A stretch of DNA of 64,000 nucleotides from UBA9926 sp913064795 (GCA_045560765.1 JBJKZD010000009.1:434001-498000), one strand, 5' to 3'. Numbered from the stretch's first letter, positions 52,301-61,415 are shown. Numbers and translations are program-made. Notes: generated by a model from the sequence alone, not told the origin.

Positions 52301-52362
52301 AAAACGTGGCGGCGGGCAACCCGAGCATCACGTTCAAGGCGGTAAGGTTGACCGGTGCTCAC
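49351..52362 (-). CDS. soxA: Sarcosine oxidase subunit alpha
   Basis: A 1003-residue subunit, near the usual length. N-terminal part: [2Fe-2S]-like fold with LNFTFNGQKLTGLEGDTLASALLANGIKVVGRSFKLRRPRGI. A pyridine-nucleotide (NAD) Rossmann region LVVGAGPSGLMAALSAGRSGARVLIADEQNELGG follows. The C-terminal GcvT domain (YEPTRTTAINDW to FYDPKGARQ) binds tetrahydrofolate. Together with SoxB it oxidises sarcosine to glycine, transferring the methyl carbon to THF as methylene-THF. Start GTG 52362 overlaps the soxD stop (GTGA); GAGGACAAGGC lies upstream. Confidence 0.94.
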   Translation of the reverse strand: MSTGQPYRLERDARVARRHVLNFTFNGQKLTGLEGDTLASALLANGIKVVGRSFKLRRPRGIMAAGAEEANAIMQIGSGDRTIPNPRATQVQLFEGLEARSTKGWPSAKFDLGGVNDLLSSVLSAGFYYKTFMYPRRFWDLYERVIRAMAGFGTAPDKADPDEYEQQNLHCDVLVVGAGPSGLMAALSAGRSGARVLIADEQNELGGSLLSAAPGADGDLSGAWLAAQIAELEALENVLILPRTTAFGYFDHNFLTLAERCHDHLPVMQRAGVRERLWRVRARQVVLAQGAFERPLAFGNNDRPGVMLASAVSSYVNRYAVKPGDRAVVFTNNDSAYQTAIDLHSAGITVAAVIDARPEGPGEIKTTFDALGIPLMAGHVVCDVIGRQAVKGVQVGRRVEGASETDIAMTLRCDLVAVSGGWSPAVHLHSQAAGQLDWDEGLKAFLPMSNDAGQNISVGAGHGIFSLKGCLESGVQGGAVAATRCGFESVAVSLPELKDWTQAPLEALWSVPAAKTSGRPPKQFVDFQNDTSVSDIRLAVREGFESVEHVKRYTALGFGTDQGKLGNINGMAILAEALGRAIPEVGTTTFRPAYTPTSFAVCASESVKDLYEPTRTTAINDWHQAQNAPHEVVGQWLRPWYFPQAGEDMAAAVWRECRAARQSVAMMDASTLGKIDVQGPDATEFLNRMYTHDVDQMSIGRCAYGLLLGEDGMVMDDGVMARLGPEHYYLTTTTGGAATVLSWLELWLQTEWPDLKVHLTSLTDQYSTIAVVGPKSRAVLENLDCSEDLSASAFPFMTVKPATLNGIRVQLFRVSFSGELAFEVNVDSRYAAGLWTAIYEAGGSFDITPYGTETMHVLRAEKGFVIVGQDTDGSVTPGDLKMGWMLSKSKDFIGRRSLARPDSRRKDRKQLVGLLSVDGRSVLPEGGQITEDAPIVTPMPLLGHVTSSYSSATLGHPIALALLVGGRKRRGDRLLVHSAKGEIVPVEVTESVFYDPKGARQNV

Positions 52363-52652
52363 GCCTTGTCCTCCCTCTGATTCTGAGCGGCATCCGCTTG
52401 AAGCTGATAACTGCGGCGGACCGCGTAAGTCACGGTGTGACGCTCGACACCAAACCATTGCCGGCAGCCTTGGCTATGGTTCCAAAGTTCCCGGTGCCAA
52501 CCCTTTGTGTTTTTGCGCATAAAAAGGTAGTCCGCCCAGGCCGCATCATCGAGCTCGTCAGGCTGCAGGGGCCGCACGATATCGGCTTCCCCGCCGGGTG
52601 AGAATTCAGACTCGTCTCGCTGTCCGCACCAAGGACACTCAATCAACAACAT
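52359..52652 (-). CDS. soxD: Sarcosine oxidase subunit delta
   Basis: A 97-residue zinc-binding subunit: MLLIECPWCGQRDESEF has two cysteines, and KGWHRELWNHSQGCRQWF supplies His and Cys, the usual CxxC-H-C zinc site. Start: GGGAGGG lies upstream of ATG 52652; an upstream frame overlaps soxB and is not used. Overlaps soxA by GTGA. Confidence 0.94.
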   Translation of the reverse strand: MLLIECPWCGQRDESEFSPGGEADIVRPLQPDELDDAAWADYLFMRKNTKGWHRELWNHSQGCRQWFGVERHTVTYAVRRSYQLQADAAQNQREDKA

Positions 52653-52668
52653 ACTTTGCCCTCCCCCA

Positions 52669-53922
52669 TCAGTGTGCCACCGCCGCTGCGCCATGTTCAT
52701 CAATCAGCGCTCCTGACTCGAATCGCCCGAGACTAAATGCTTCATTCAACCCGTGGGCCTTGTCATGTGCCATAGTGTGCGCGAAAACCCAACCAGAGCC
52801 GGGCGTGGCTTTAAAGCCCCCGGTTCCCCAGCCACAATTGAAGTAAAGCCCCTTCACTGGCGTTTCACTGATAATCGGGCAAGCATCTGGGCTGACGTCA
52901 ACAATGCCGCCCCACATCCTCAGCATTCTGACCCGGCTGAACTGCGGAAACAGCTCAACAATGGCTTGAACCGCGTGTTCGATGGTTGAAAAACTACCGC
53001 GCTGGCCATAACCCAGATAACCATCAATGCCAGCACCGATCACCAGCTCACCTTTATCGGACTGACTGATATAGCCATGAACCGCATTCGACATCACAAC
53101 GGTGTCGAGCACCGGTTTCAATGGCTCGGAGACAAACGCCTGGAGTGGATGACTCTCTAGGGGCAATCGAATTCCAGCTTTTTCAGCCATCACGCTGGCG
53201 TGTCCTGCCGTCACAACCCCAATTCGGCTTGAAGCGATCGGACCCCTGGTCGTCTGGACCCCAGTCACTTGGCCGGCCTTGATATCAAACCCAGTCACCT
53301 CACATTGCTGGATAATATCGACGCCCAATGCATCCGCTGCTCGCGCAAACCCCCAGGCCACAGCGTCGTGTCGGGCGACTCCAGCTCGGGGTTGATAGGA
53401 GGCACCGAGGATTGGATAACGCGCCGAGGACGATGTGTTCAGGCCAGGAATGGCCTGGGTCAAGGTTTTTGCAGAAACCATCTCAGCATCGATGCCATTG
53501 AGCCGGTTGGCAGCGACTCGACGCTCAATATCACGCATATCTTGAAGGGAATGCCCGAGGTTATAGACCCCGCGCTGAGAAAACATCACGTTGTAATTGA
53601 TGTCCGCGCTGAGACCTTCCCAGAGCTGCATCGCTTTCTCGTACAGGAGGGAGGACTCCGTCCATAAGTAGTTGGAACGTACAATGGTCGTGTTTCTTCC
53701 GGTGTTACCACCGCCGATCCAACCCTTTTCTAGCACCGCGACGTTCTTGAGCCCTTGTTCCTTCGCTAAATAGTAGGCTGTCGCAAGCCCATGGCCCCCA
53801 CCACCGACGACAATGGCGTCGTACTGAGGTTTAGGCTCTGGATCACGCCATGCGCGTTGCCATTTTTGGTTACCGCTCAAGGCATTTTTAACCAGAGAAA
53901 AAGCTGAATAACGCTGCACCAT
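52669..53922 (-). CDS. soxB: Sarcosine oxidase subunit beta
   Basis: A 417-residue flavin subunit (typical length). DAIVVGGGGHGLATAYYLAKEQGLKNVAVLEKGWIGGGNTGRNTTIVRSNYL is the FAD/NAD binding start; later GVVTAGHASVMAEKAG and YFNCGWGTGGFKATPGSG complete the DAO fold. Carries FAD and covalent FMN with SoxA. Start ATG 53922 with AAGGG 9 nt before; the longer TTG start at 53931 has a ribosome site directly abutting it. First sox gene after the DMGDH-like gene. Confidence 0.95.
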   Translation of the reverse strand: MVQRYSAFSLVKNALSGNQKWQRAWRDPEPKPQYDAIVVGGGGHGLATAYYLAKEQGLKNVAVLEKGWIGGGNTGRNTTIVRSNYLWTESSLLYEKAMQLWEGLSADINYNVMFSQRGVYNLGHSLQDMRDIERRVAANRLNGIDAEMVSAKTLTQAIPGLNTSSSARYPILGASYQPRAGVARHDAVAWGFARAADALGVDIIQQCEVTGFDIKAGQVTGVQTTRGPIASSRIGVVTAGHASVMAEKAGIRLPLESHPLQAFVSEPLKPVLDTVVMSNAVHGYISQSDKGELVIGAGIDGYLGYGQRGSFSTIEHAVQAIVELFPQFSRVRMLRMWGGIVDVSPDACPIISETPVKGLYFNCGWGTGGFKATPGSGWVFAHTMAHDKAHGLNEAFSLGRFESGALIDEHGAAAVAH

Positions 53923-53985
53923 CAAGACCAACCCTTTTTAATTGCGTGACTCACAAAAGATTCAAACATTGTGCTCTTTTTGGCT

Positions 53986-56439
53986 TCACGCCTGCTGGAC
54001 CACGTTACGTAACCGAGTATTGCTGGGATCAAAGGGACTCTCCGCTACCACCACCGCAGAGTAGGCCTGTCCGAGGATATCAATCGAGACCACGGTCCCG
54101 ACCGTTGCGTGCTCGGGTTTAATCATCGCAAGAGCAAGCGACGCGTTGCACCTGAATCCAAAACCTCCGCTGGTGGCGCGACCTACGAGCTCGCCATTGA
54201 GCGTCAAGGCGTTGTTGCCAAGGGCATCGGCATCCGCCACATCTTTCACTTCAAGAGTCACCAACTGACTGCTTGAGCCCGCCTGCTGCCAATCAATCAG
54301 CGCCTGTCTCCCAAGAAAATCTCCCTTCTCCAGATCGACGAATCGATCGAGCCCTGATTCAAACGCCGAGTACTCGATCGACAACTCAGTACCGACCGTC
54401 CGGTAAGACTTTTCCAACCGCATGGTGTCCATCGCCCGGATGCCAAAGGGCTTCAGCTGAAGATCGGCTCCCGCCTCAAACAGCGCATCAAAAATAGTGT
54501 TCTGATACTCCATCGGGTGATGTAACTCCCAGCCCAGCTCGCCGACGAAATTAACGCGCAGTGCTTTTACAGGAGCCCCTCCAACAGAAATCTCTTGTCC
54601 AGTCAGCCAGCGAAACTTTTTGTTAGAAAAATCAGCACTGGATACCCGCTCGAGCAGTTGCTTGGATTTTGGCCCGGCGACGACCAAAACGCCCATTGCT
54701 GACGTCAGCTGGGTAAATACAACTGAACCGTCCCTGGGCATGTGTTTCTTAAGATAGTCATGATCAAGCCGCTGCAGCGCCCCTGCTGAAACAAGGTAGT
54801 AACTCTCGGCGCCTTCCTTGAGGATCGTGAACTCAGAATGGACTCCGCCGCGGGTATTCAACGCATGGCTGAGGCTGATACCACCAACCTTTTTAGGCAC
54901 TTTGTTAGCCACGAGGTAATTTAGAAACGCCTCACTCCCTGGCCCGGAGACCCGGCACTTTGCAAAGGCTGTCATGTCCAGCAAGCCCACATGTTCGGTC
55001 ACATGGTGCACTTCGCGCCGAATCGCCTCGAACCATTTTGATCGGCGAAAAGACCAATGGTCTTCCTGGGGTTCATCTTGCGCGACAAAAAAGTTAGGAC
55101 GTTCCCAGCCCGATTTTTGTCCAAAGACCCCGCCCATCCCCTTAAGACGATCATAACAAGGCGCCGTTCGATGGGGCCGAGCTGCCGGTCGCTCTTCATC
55201 AGGATAGTGCGTCACGAAAACATGGGCGTAGGCCTCTTCGGCTTTCTTGATCAAATAATCTTTTGTGACATAGTCTCCAAACCGTCGCGGATCAACCCCC
55301 AACATATCGATCGTCGGCTCGCCTTCGACGATCCATTCCGCCAATTGCCAGCCGCCACCGCCCGCGGCGGTAATACCAAAACTATGCCCTTCGGTTAACC
55401 AAAACTGCTCCGCATCCCAAGCTGGCCCAATAATTGGATTGCCATCTGGGGTGTAAGCGATCGCACCGTTATAGACCTGCTTGATCCCGACTTCCGCAAA
55501 CGCTGGCACACGGGCCATGGCTGCCTCAATGTGAGGAGCTAATCGGTCAAGATCCTCTTGGAAGAGCTCATATTCGGCGCGGGGGTCAGGACCCTCCACG
55601 TAGCAGGCGGGCGCACCGACTTCGTACGGGCCCAAAATAAACCCGCCATTTTCTTCTCGCAAATACCAAGAACCATCGGATTCTCGCAAGACACCCAATT
55701 CTGGCTGGCCTGCAGCCCTTCGTGCTTGCAGCTCGGGATGGGGCTCGGTCACGATATACTGATGCTCTACCGGCATGACCGGCACATCGAGCCCGATCAT
55801 CGCGCCGGTCTGGCGCGCATAATTACCAGTTGCCGAGATGACGTGCTCACAACTGATATCGCCCTGCTCGGTTTTGACAATCCAATTGTCTGAAAACCCT
55901 CGCTCGATCGCGATCACCGGCGTATTACGATAGATGGTTGCCCCTCGCGCTCTGGCGCCTTTAGCAAAAGCTTGGGTCAAGTCAGCGGGCTGAATATAAC
56001 CATCATCTGGATGGAAGATGCCTCCAACAAGCCCATCGGGGTTGCACAACGGCCAAAGCTTATGGATCTCCGCAGCAGTCAAGAATTGAACGTTCACACC
56101 AATTGTTCGTGCGGTCGCGGCGTATTGGTAATACTCATCCATGCGATCATCGTTCATTGCCAGCCGAAGGTTGCCAACTTGGTGAAAGCCAACGGCCTGG
56201 CCTGTTTCGGCTTCGAGTTCCCGGTACAGCTCGACCGAATACTTGTGAATCTGGCCGACGCTATAGCTCATATTAAAGAGCGGCAATAAGCCCGCCGCAT
56301 GCCACGTCGATCCCGATGTCAGCTCGGCCTTCTCCAGCAAAACAACATCCTCACCCCAGCCTTTTTTCGCGAGGTGATACAGTGCGCCCGCGCCCACAAC
56401 ACCGCCACCAATCACGACTACCTTTGCCTGAGTTTTCAA
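53986..56439 (-). CDS. Dimethylglycine dehydrogenase-like FAD/GcvT flavoprotein
   Basis: An 817-residue flavoenzyme. VVVIGGGVVGAGALYHLAKKGWGEDVVLLEKAELTSGSTWHAAGLLP holds the Rossmann motif and the His used for covalent FAD in DMGDH. The C-terminal FAO_M/GCV_T domains (YERPNFFVAQDE-like part, VGELGWELHHP, RLEKSYRTVGTELSIEYSAFESGL) bind THF. Its place directly upstream of soxB fits conversion of dimethylglycine to sarcosine. The start is TTG at 56439, with AAGGAG 6 nt before; the leader contains a 16-bp tandem repeat. Confidence 0.93.
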   Translation of the reverse strand: MKTQAKVVVIGGGVVGAGALYHLAKKGWGEDVVLLEKAELTSGSTWHAAGLLPLFNMSYSVGQIHKYSVELYRELEAETGQAVGFHQVGNLRLAMNDDRMDEYYQYAATARTIGVNVQFLTAAEIHKLWPLCNPDGLVGGIFHPDDGYIQPADLTQAFAKGARARGATIYRNTPVIAIERGFSDNWIVKTEQGDISCEHVISATGNYARQTGAMIGLDVPVMPVEHQYIVTEPHPELQARRAAGQPELGVLRESDGSWYLREENGGFILGPYEVGAPACYVEGPDPRAEYELFQEDLDRLAPHIEAAMARVPAFAEVGIKQVYNGAIAYTPDGNPIIGPAWDAEQFWLTEGHSFGITAAGGGGWQLAEWIVEGEPTIDMLGVDPRRFGDYVTKDYLIKKAEEAYAHVFVTHYPDEERPAARPHRTAPCYDRLKGMGGVFGQKSGWERPNFFVAQDEPQEDHWSFRRSKWFEAIRREVHHVTEHVGLLDMTAFAKCRVSGPGSEAFLNYLVANKVPKKVGGISLSHALNTRGGVHSEFTILKEGAESYYLVSAGALQRLDHDYLKKHMPRDGSVVFTQLTSAMGVLVVAGPKSKQLLERVSSADFSNKKFRWLTGQEISVGGAPVKALRVNFVGELGWELHHPMEYQNTIFDALFEAGADLQLKPFGIRAMDTMRLEKSYRTVGTELSIEYSAFESGLDRFVDLEKGDFLGRQALIDWQQAGSSSQLVTLEVKDVADADALGNNALTLNGELVGRATSGGFGFRCNASLALAMIKPEHATVGTVVSIDILGQAYSAVVVAESPFDPSNTRLRNVVQQA

Positions 56440-56475
56440 GATCGGCTCCTTATTCCTACCTTCATGTGCTCTGTC

Positions 56476-56546
56476 CTACATTGCCCTGTTACTGCATTGC
56501 TACTAGATTGTCATGCTACTAGATTGTCTCGTTACTAGATTGGCTT
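56476..56546. repeat. Degenerate 11-16-bp tandem repeat upstream of the DMGDH-like gene
   Basis: Five degenerate copies: CTACATTGCCCTGTT, ACTGCATTGCT, ACTAGATTGTCATGCT, ACTAGATTGTCTCGTT and ACTAGATTGGCTT, starting 37 nt upstream of the start codon at 56439. The core CTAGATTG also occurs in the array at 41257, otherwise sequences differ. Confidence 0.75.
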
Positions 56547-56681
56547 ACTACAACATTCCTTATTCACTGATTCGTTTGCGACTCAATTCGCTTGATGGGT
56601 CCTGATCGCCATCACGGCCTATTTCTCCTGGCTCAGTCACGTCTTTTGTCGACCCCAACCCCAAGTCGCGGCCATCAGCCT

Positions 56682-58728
56682 TCATCCTGCATCGGTCAAC
56701 ACGGCACTTTTTGTCCCCCGACCACGCCTGCGACTGCCTCGCTCGCCTCGTTTTGCGGAGGCACTGCTCGGCCTAGGTCTCGCAAGCTGCTCAAAAAGCA
56801 AAGGGAATTGATCCCGTTTATTTGGGAACGCCATCGCATCGACAAAAAAGTCTTGAAAACCCGGCTCCAGCGCGGTCTCAATTTTTGTAATGCGCTGGAC
56901 CAACGCTTCAATTTCCCGTCGGGCACTGACATTGAGCAGCGCAATCCGCGCCCCAGTCCCGGCCGCATTTCCGGCTGATGAAACTTGGGCAAGGTGACAA
57001 TCTGGGATCAAACCCAGCACCATCGCGTAAGTCGTATCAATATGGGCGCCGAAAGCCCCCGCCAAACGAACCTGATCTACGGTCTCGATCCCTTCTCGAC
57101 TCAACAAAAGCTTGATTCCCGCATACAGCGCCGCCTTCGCCAATTGCACTTGCCTAACGTCGTTTTGGCTGATCACAATCGCTCGCTCACCGTGCCAGAG
57201 TTGATAAGAGAACGTCCGATCATCTGGGATCACCCGGGGGGCTTCGCTCAGCGAGACTGCCATCAATCACCCCATCCTCATCCACCACCCCAGCAAGGTA
57301 CATCTCGGCAATGACCTCGATGATTCCAGATCCGCAGATACCCGAAACGCCGATCTTTGCGACGACCGCTTCAAAGCCCGGCTCATCGGACCAAAGATCT
57401 GATCCAATGACTTTAAATTTGGGCTCGAAGGTTTCAGCGTCGATTCGAACGCGTTCAATCGCACCGGGCGCCGCACGCTGTCCACAGCTAATTTGAGCGC
57501 CTTCAAAAGCGGGTCCCGTTGGGCTCGAACACGCTGATAATTTGCCATTATTGGATAAGACAATTTCTGCGTTCGTACCGACATCAACGACCAAAGCCAC
57601 TCCCGCCTGGGTTTGAGGGGCCTCAGCCAGCACCATTGCAGCCGCGTCTGCGCCCACGTGTCCTGCGATACACGGTAAGACATACACCTGTGCCCCGGGA
57701 TTTGTTCTCAAACCTAAGCTTGCCGCATCTTGACCAATGGCCGCATCGGTCACCAAAGCGAAGGGGGCTGTTCCCAACTCCACAGGACTGAGCCCCAAAA
57801 ACAAATGATGCATGATGGGGTTACCCGCAATGCTCAGTTCCAAAACATGGCTTGCATCACTGTCTACCGCAGCAACCGTCTCAGTAATCAGTTGGTTAAC
57901 CGCTGCTCTGACGACTTGGGTCATTTCCTCTCGGCCATCCGGCTTCATCAAGAGATAAGAGACTCGGCTCATCAAATCTTCACCGAAACGAATCTGGGGA
58001 TTCATCATGCCCGCAGAAGCAACCACCTCACCGCTACCCAAATCACATAAATGGCCCGCAATCGTGGTTGAACCGATATCCACCGCCAACCCAAACGCTT
58101 GGTCCTTATACCCAGGCCAGACCGCAACGATGCGCTCTGATTGATGCACCGCTACGGTGACCTGCCAATCTCCCTCACGAAGGGCCGGCTGAATCAACTG
58201 CAGTACTGATGGATGGCAAGAGAGCCCGGACAAATCGAAGGTCTCCCGCAAGGCAATCTGCACGCGTTCAAAATCCCCAGTTGAAGATTCAAGCTCTGCA
58301 GGCTGGACTTCTATGCAATAGAGCCGGGTGGCTGTCTCGAGAGCGATAGACCGGCGCTCGGCCTCTTTCCTGACCAATTGACGATGCATCTGACTTTCGG
58401 GAGGCACATCGATGACCAGATCCCCGAAAACCTTGGCCTGACAACTGAGTCGCTGACCTGCTTGTAGGGTCTGCCGCTTATCACTGTAGCGCTGTTCGAC
58501 CGTTGTAAACTCAGAGAGATGCGAGGCGCTCGAGGTGATCGCGTGTTTGGAGAATTCACCCTCACAGACCAGAACCTTGCATCGCCCGCAGATCCCCCGA
58601 CCTCCGCAGACCGAATCAACATCCACCCCCAAAGACCGGGCCGCGTCCAACACCGGCGTCCCTTGGAGCACCTGGCCACGCTGCCCTGAAGGCATAAACA
58701 CGATATTGGCGGAGGCAGACATCGTCAT
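56682..58728 (-). pseudogene. ASKHA/RamA-like corrinoid activation protein, frameshifted
   Basis: From ATG 58728 an N-terminal [2Fe-2S] ferredoxin domain shows SVCGGRGICGRCKVLVCEGEF and SCQAKV. Then an ASKHA/DUF4445 domain follows: LAVDIGSTTIAGHL, ELSIAGNPIMHH, LPCIAGHVGADA, LVVDVGTNAEIVL and GVSGICGSGIIEVIAEM. The frame stops after LAERSPPGDPR at 57220. The family's next part, RVIPDDRTFSYQLWHGER and AFGAHIDTTYAMVLGLIPDC, lies in the +1 frame to 56682. Removing one C from the C6 run (plus strand G6 at 57236-57241) restores one protein of about 680 residues. RamA-type proteins reduce inactive Co(II) corrinoid proteins with ATP. Homopolymer sequencing error or real inactivation. Confidence 0.87.
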
Positions 58729-58740
58729 CTCTTCGATTAC

Positions 58741-59646
58741 TTATCGGGCAGCCCGGCGACGTCTGCCCCGGGTGCTTCGGCCACCGTCTGTTCCTTCCGC
58801 AGCTGGAATTCGATACTTTTTGATCCACTGGGCACAATTTGGATCGTTGCCCATCATCATATCGGCGCCTAGAACCGCTTGCATCACCTCATCATGCAGG
58901 GGACTGGTGATTGCCGAGGTCAATCCCGCGGCAATTCCCATGGTCAAAAATGCCGCATTGACGCCGTTGCGATTAGGCAAGCCAAAGCTCACGTTCGAAG
59001 CACCACAGGTGGTGTTCACCTTCAGTTCGTCGCGGAGTCGCCGAACAAGATGCATAACCTGGACCCCCGCTGTATTGATCGCACCAATTGGCATCACCAA
59101 GGGATCAACCACGACATCACTACGAGGAATGCCGTAGTCTTCTGCCCGCTCCACAATTTTTTTGGCCACTTGGTAGCGCACATCCGGATCTTCTGATATT
59201 CCGGTTTCATCATTTGAGATTGCAACCACCGCCGCGCCATATTTTGCAACCAGTGGCAGCACCGTCTCCAAACGCTCTTCTTCACCCGTGACAGAGTTGA
59301 CCAATGGCTTACCCTGGTAGACAGAAAGTCCAGCTTCCAACGCTGCAACAATCGATGAATCAATGGACAGCGGGACATCGGTAATCGACTGAACCAGCTG
59401 GACGACGGTTTTGAGCATTCCGGGTTCATCCGCCAGTGGAATCCCGGCATTAACATCCAGCATCTGAGCGCCAGCTGCGACCTGGGCAAGCGCATCGGCT
59501 TCGACCCGGCTGTAATCGCCTCTCAGCATTTCCGCCGCAAGCACCTTCCGGCCCGTCGGATTAATCCGTTCGCCGATCACTACAAAGGGTAGACCAAACC
59601 CCATTCGGACCTCCCGCGTGGGCGAGCTTAAAACTAATTCTGTCAT
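58741..59646 (-). CDS. Methyltetrahydrofolate:corrinoid methyltransferase (MtgA/AcsE-like)
   Basis: A 301-residue pterin-binding-fold protein: VVIGERINPTGRKVLAAEMLRGDYSRVEADALAQVAAGAQMLDVNAGIP is the folate site, with PLSIDSSIVAALEAGL, GKPLVNSVTGEE and VVDPLVMPIGA completing the TIM-barrel motifs. It would pass the methyl group from the corrinoid protein to tetrahydrofolate. The C-terminal tail is very basic (GGRSTRGRRRRAAR). It sits 12 nt upstream of the activase gene in the same operon. AAGGA lies about 7 nt before the ATG. Confidence 0.93.
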   Translation of the reverse strand: MTELVLSSPTREVRMGFGLPFVVIGERINPTGRKVLAAEMLRGDYSRVEADALAQVAAGAQMLDVNAGIPLADEPGMLKTVVQLVQSITDVPLSIDSSIVAALEAGLSVYQGKPLVNSVTGEEERLETVLPLVAKYGAAVVAISNDETGISEDPDVRYQVAKKIVERAEDYGIPRSDVVVDPLVMPIGAINTAGVQVMHLVRRLRDELKVNTTCGASNVSFGLPNRNGVNAAFLTMGIAAGLTSAITSPLHDEVMQAVLGADMMMGNDPNCAQWIKKYRIPAAEGTDGGRSTRGRRRRAAR

Positions 59647-59744
59647 GACCGCTTCCTTTTCATTACGTCCACCGCTCTCTCGTCACATCCACATCTAGGG
59701 TTGCTGCAGGCCCGCTGAACAACCGAACAGTTCGACGAGCGCCA

Positions 59745-60053
59745 TCATGAAAGTGCTTCGCCATGAGCGCGAACCATTCCTTCCAGTTGAGCGTCAGTGA
59801 ACCGGTTTTCGAGTTCAGACGCACGAGCCTCCAGCAAAACCATCATGTCTGTCGCCGTCTCAATCGCCTCAGGTTCCCGCCGCCACTCGGATAAATAAGC
59901 CGCGCTGCTGCCTTTCCCAGCGCGCATTGCAGCCCGATCAACCGCTTCCTGAAAGCGCGCACTGAGCAGCACTTTTTGGCGCACTCGGCCACGCTGGGCA
60001 ATGAGCTGGGACGGGATATCACGCCAATAAACGGTGATCAGTTTGATCTTCAT
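59745..60053 (-). CDS. 'Virulence factor' domain protein of methyltransferase operons
   Basis: A 102-residue protein of the family named 'virulence factor' in databases: MKIKLITVYWRDIPSQLIAQRGRVRQKVLLSARFQEAVDRAAMRAG, then SAAYLSEWRRE. The name is historical; its role is unknown. It repeatedly accompanies DUF1638 and corrinoid methyltransferase genes. Start ATG 60053 overlaps the end of the DUF1638 gene by 35 nt. Confidence 0.85.
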   Translation of the reverse strand: MKIKLITVYWRDIPSQLIAQRGRVRQKVLLSARFQEAVDRAAMRAGKGSSAAYLSEWRREPEAIETATDMMVLLEARASELENRFTDAQLEGMVRAHGEALS

Positions 60054-60660
60054 ACCCAGTCTCAATTGTTTGAACTACCACCCCTTCAAGAAGCCCATAA
60101 CCGCAATGCACTTGCTCAAAGTGCAGCCCTAAACGATCGGCTGCGGATCTTGCACGGATCTGCAGCTCCGGGTCTAAAACCTGAGACAGGTAAACCACTC
60201 GCCGATAGTGCTTAAAATACTGCCCCAGCAATTGGGGGTGCAGGTCAAGTTTGAGCGCATCAATCACCAGGGTTTGAAAATGCCGCACCAAAAAATCAGT
60301 CAGGTAAAAGGTACCCGGTTCTTCATCAGCCAACTGCTGGAAGTGCTTTGTGCCCGCATAAAACTCGTAGCAATGGGCGCCAGGAAGTCTGGCAATCTCA
60401 CCATAGGCTCGCTCGCTTTCGATGAGACGATCAATACCCCCGCCGGTACCGCAGTCGGCATAGCCAATCAAAATCCGGGTGTGCTTCGCACGATGCGCTT
60501 GAATTTTCTGACGGAGCTTTTCGGTGATCTGCGCCGGCGTGTTGTGGAGCTTCGCATCGAGGCAGATCAATTTGAGGTCAATCGCTTGATACTGCTTCTT
60601 TAGCGCCATCACTTCACGCGCCAACGCGCCACACGCAATGAGCAGAGTAGCGTCAGCCAC
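60019..60660 (-). CDS. DUF1638 protein of methyltransferase operon
   Basis: A 213-residue DUF1638 protein. ADATLLIACGALAREVMAL is the typical start; RILIGYADCGTGGGIDRLIESE, LPGAHCYEFYAG and FYLTDFLVRHF are conserved. Start GTG 60660 overlaps the corrinoid-protein stop by 8 nt (GTGGCTGA). DUF1638 proteins occur next to MttB/MtbC homologues and may help the corrinoid system; the role is unknown. Conserved cysteines (LLIACG, GYADCGTGGG, GAHCYEF) could hold a metal. Confidence 0.88.
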   Translation of the reverse strand: MADATLLIACGALAREVMALKKQYQAIDLKLICLDAKLHNTPAQITEKLRQKIQAHRAKHTRILIGYADCGTGGGIDRLIESERAYGEIARLPGAHCYEFYAGTKHFQQLADEEPGTFYLTDFLVRHFQTLVIDALKLDLHPQLLGQYFKHYRRVVYLSQVLDPELQIRARSAADRLGLHFEQVHCGYGLLEGVVVQTIETGYEDQTDHRLLA

Positions 60661-61361
60661 GCGCAGCTTGCCGGTTATGAAGCAACAGGGGCGCCATTTG
60701 CGCGGCCTGAGCCGCATCTCGACAATAGGCGTCTGCACCAACAGCCTGCCCAAACTCCTCATTCAACGGTGCCCCGCCCACCAGCACAATGTAGTCATCA
60801 CGGATTGAACGCTTCACCATCTCATCGATGACCACTTTCATGTAGGGCATGGTGGTGGTTAACAGGGCAAGACATGCCCAGAATGTCCGGTTTATGTTCT
60901 TCTAAGGCGGCCAAATAGTCTTCCACGGAATTGTTAATTCCAATATCGACCACCTCAAACCCAGCCCCCTCCATCATCATCGCTACAAGATTCTTGCCAA
61001 TGTCATGGATGTCCCCTTTCACGGTCCCGATCACCATTTTTCCTTTGGGTTCGACGCCGCTCTCAGCCAGCAGGGGCTCCAAAATCGCCATGCCGCCCTT
61101 CATTGCGTTTGCAGCAAGCAAAACCTCAGGAACAAAAAGAATCCCATCTCTGAAATCGATACCCACAATTTTCATCCCGGCAACCAAGGCTTCATTTAAG
61201 ACCCGTTCAGCCGACCAATCTCGCTCAAGAAGAATTTGCGTGCCTTCTTCGATTTCTTCTTTCATACCATCGTAGAGATCATCATGCATTTGCTGCACAA
61301 GCTCTTCATCATTTAACTCAGAGAGGACAATCTCTTCATCGTCATAATTTTCATCGGTCAT
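60653..61361 (-). pseudogene. Corrinoid (B12-binding) protein, MtbC/MttC-like, frameshifted
   Basis: From ATG 61361 the MetH-type cap and Rossmann B12 domains are seen: LVAGMKIVGIDFRDGILFVPEVLLAANAMKGGMAIL, then the cobalt-ligand motif GDIHDIGKN (His lower ligand) and KPDILGMS. The frame then leaves the family at residue 164. The +1 frame resumes ALLTTTMPYMKVVIDEM and ends near 60653 with YIVLVGGAPLNEEFGQAVGADAY, the normal C-terminus. Removing one T (minus strand; AA at 60869-60870 on plus) restores an intact protein of about 235 residues. It would carry methyl groups between the MttB-like methyltransferase and the THF methyltransferase. Confidence 0.9.
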
Positions 61362-61415
61362 GAGACCCTCCCTATAAATCCTATAACCCCAATAAACTTT
61401 GCTTTCTGCGCTCGC

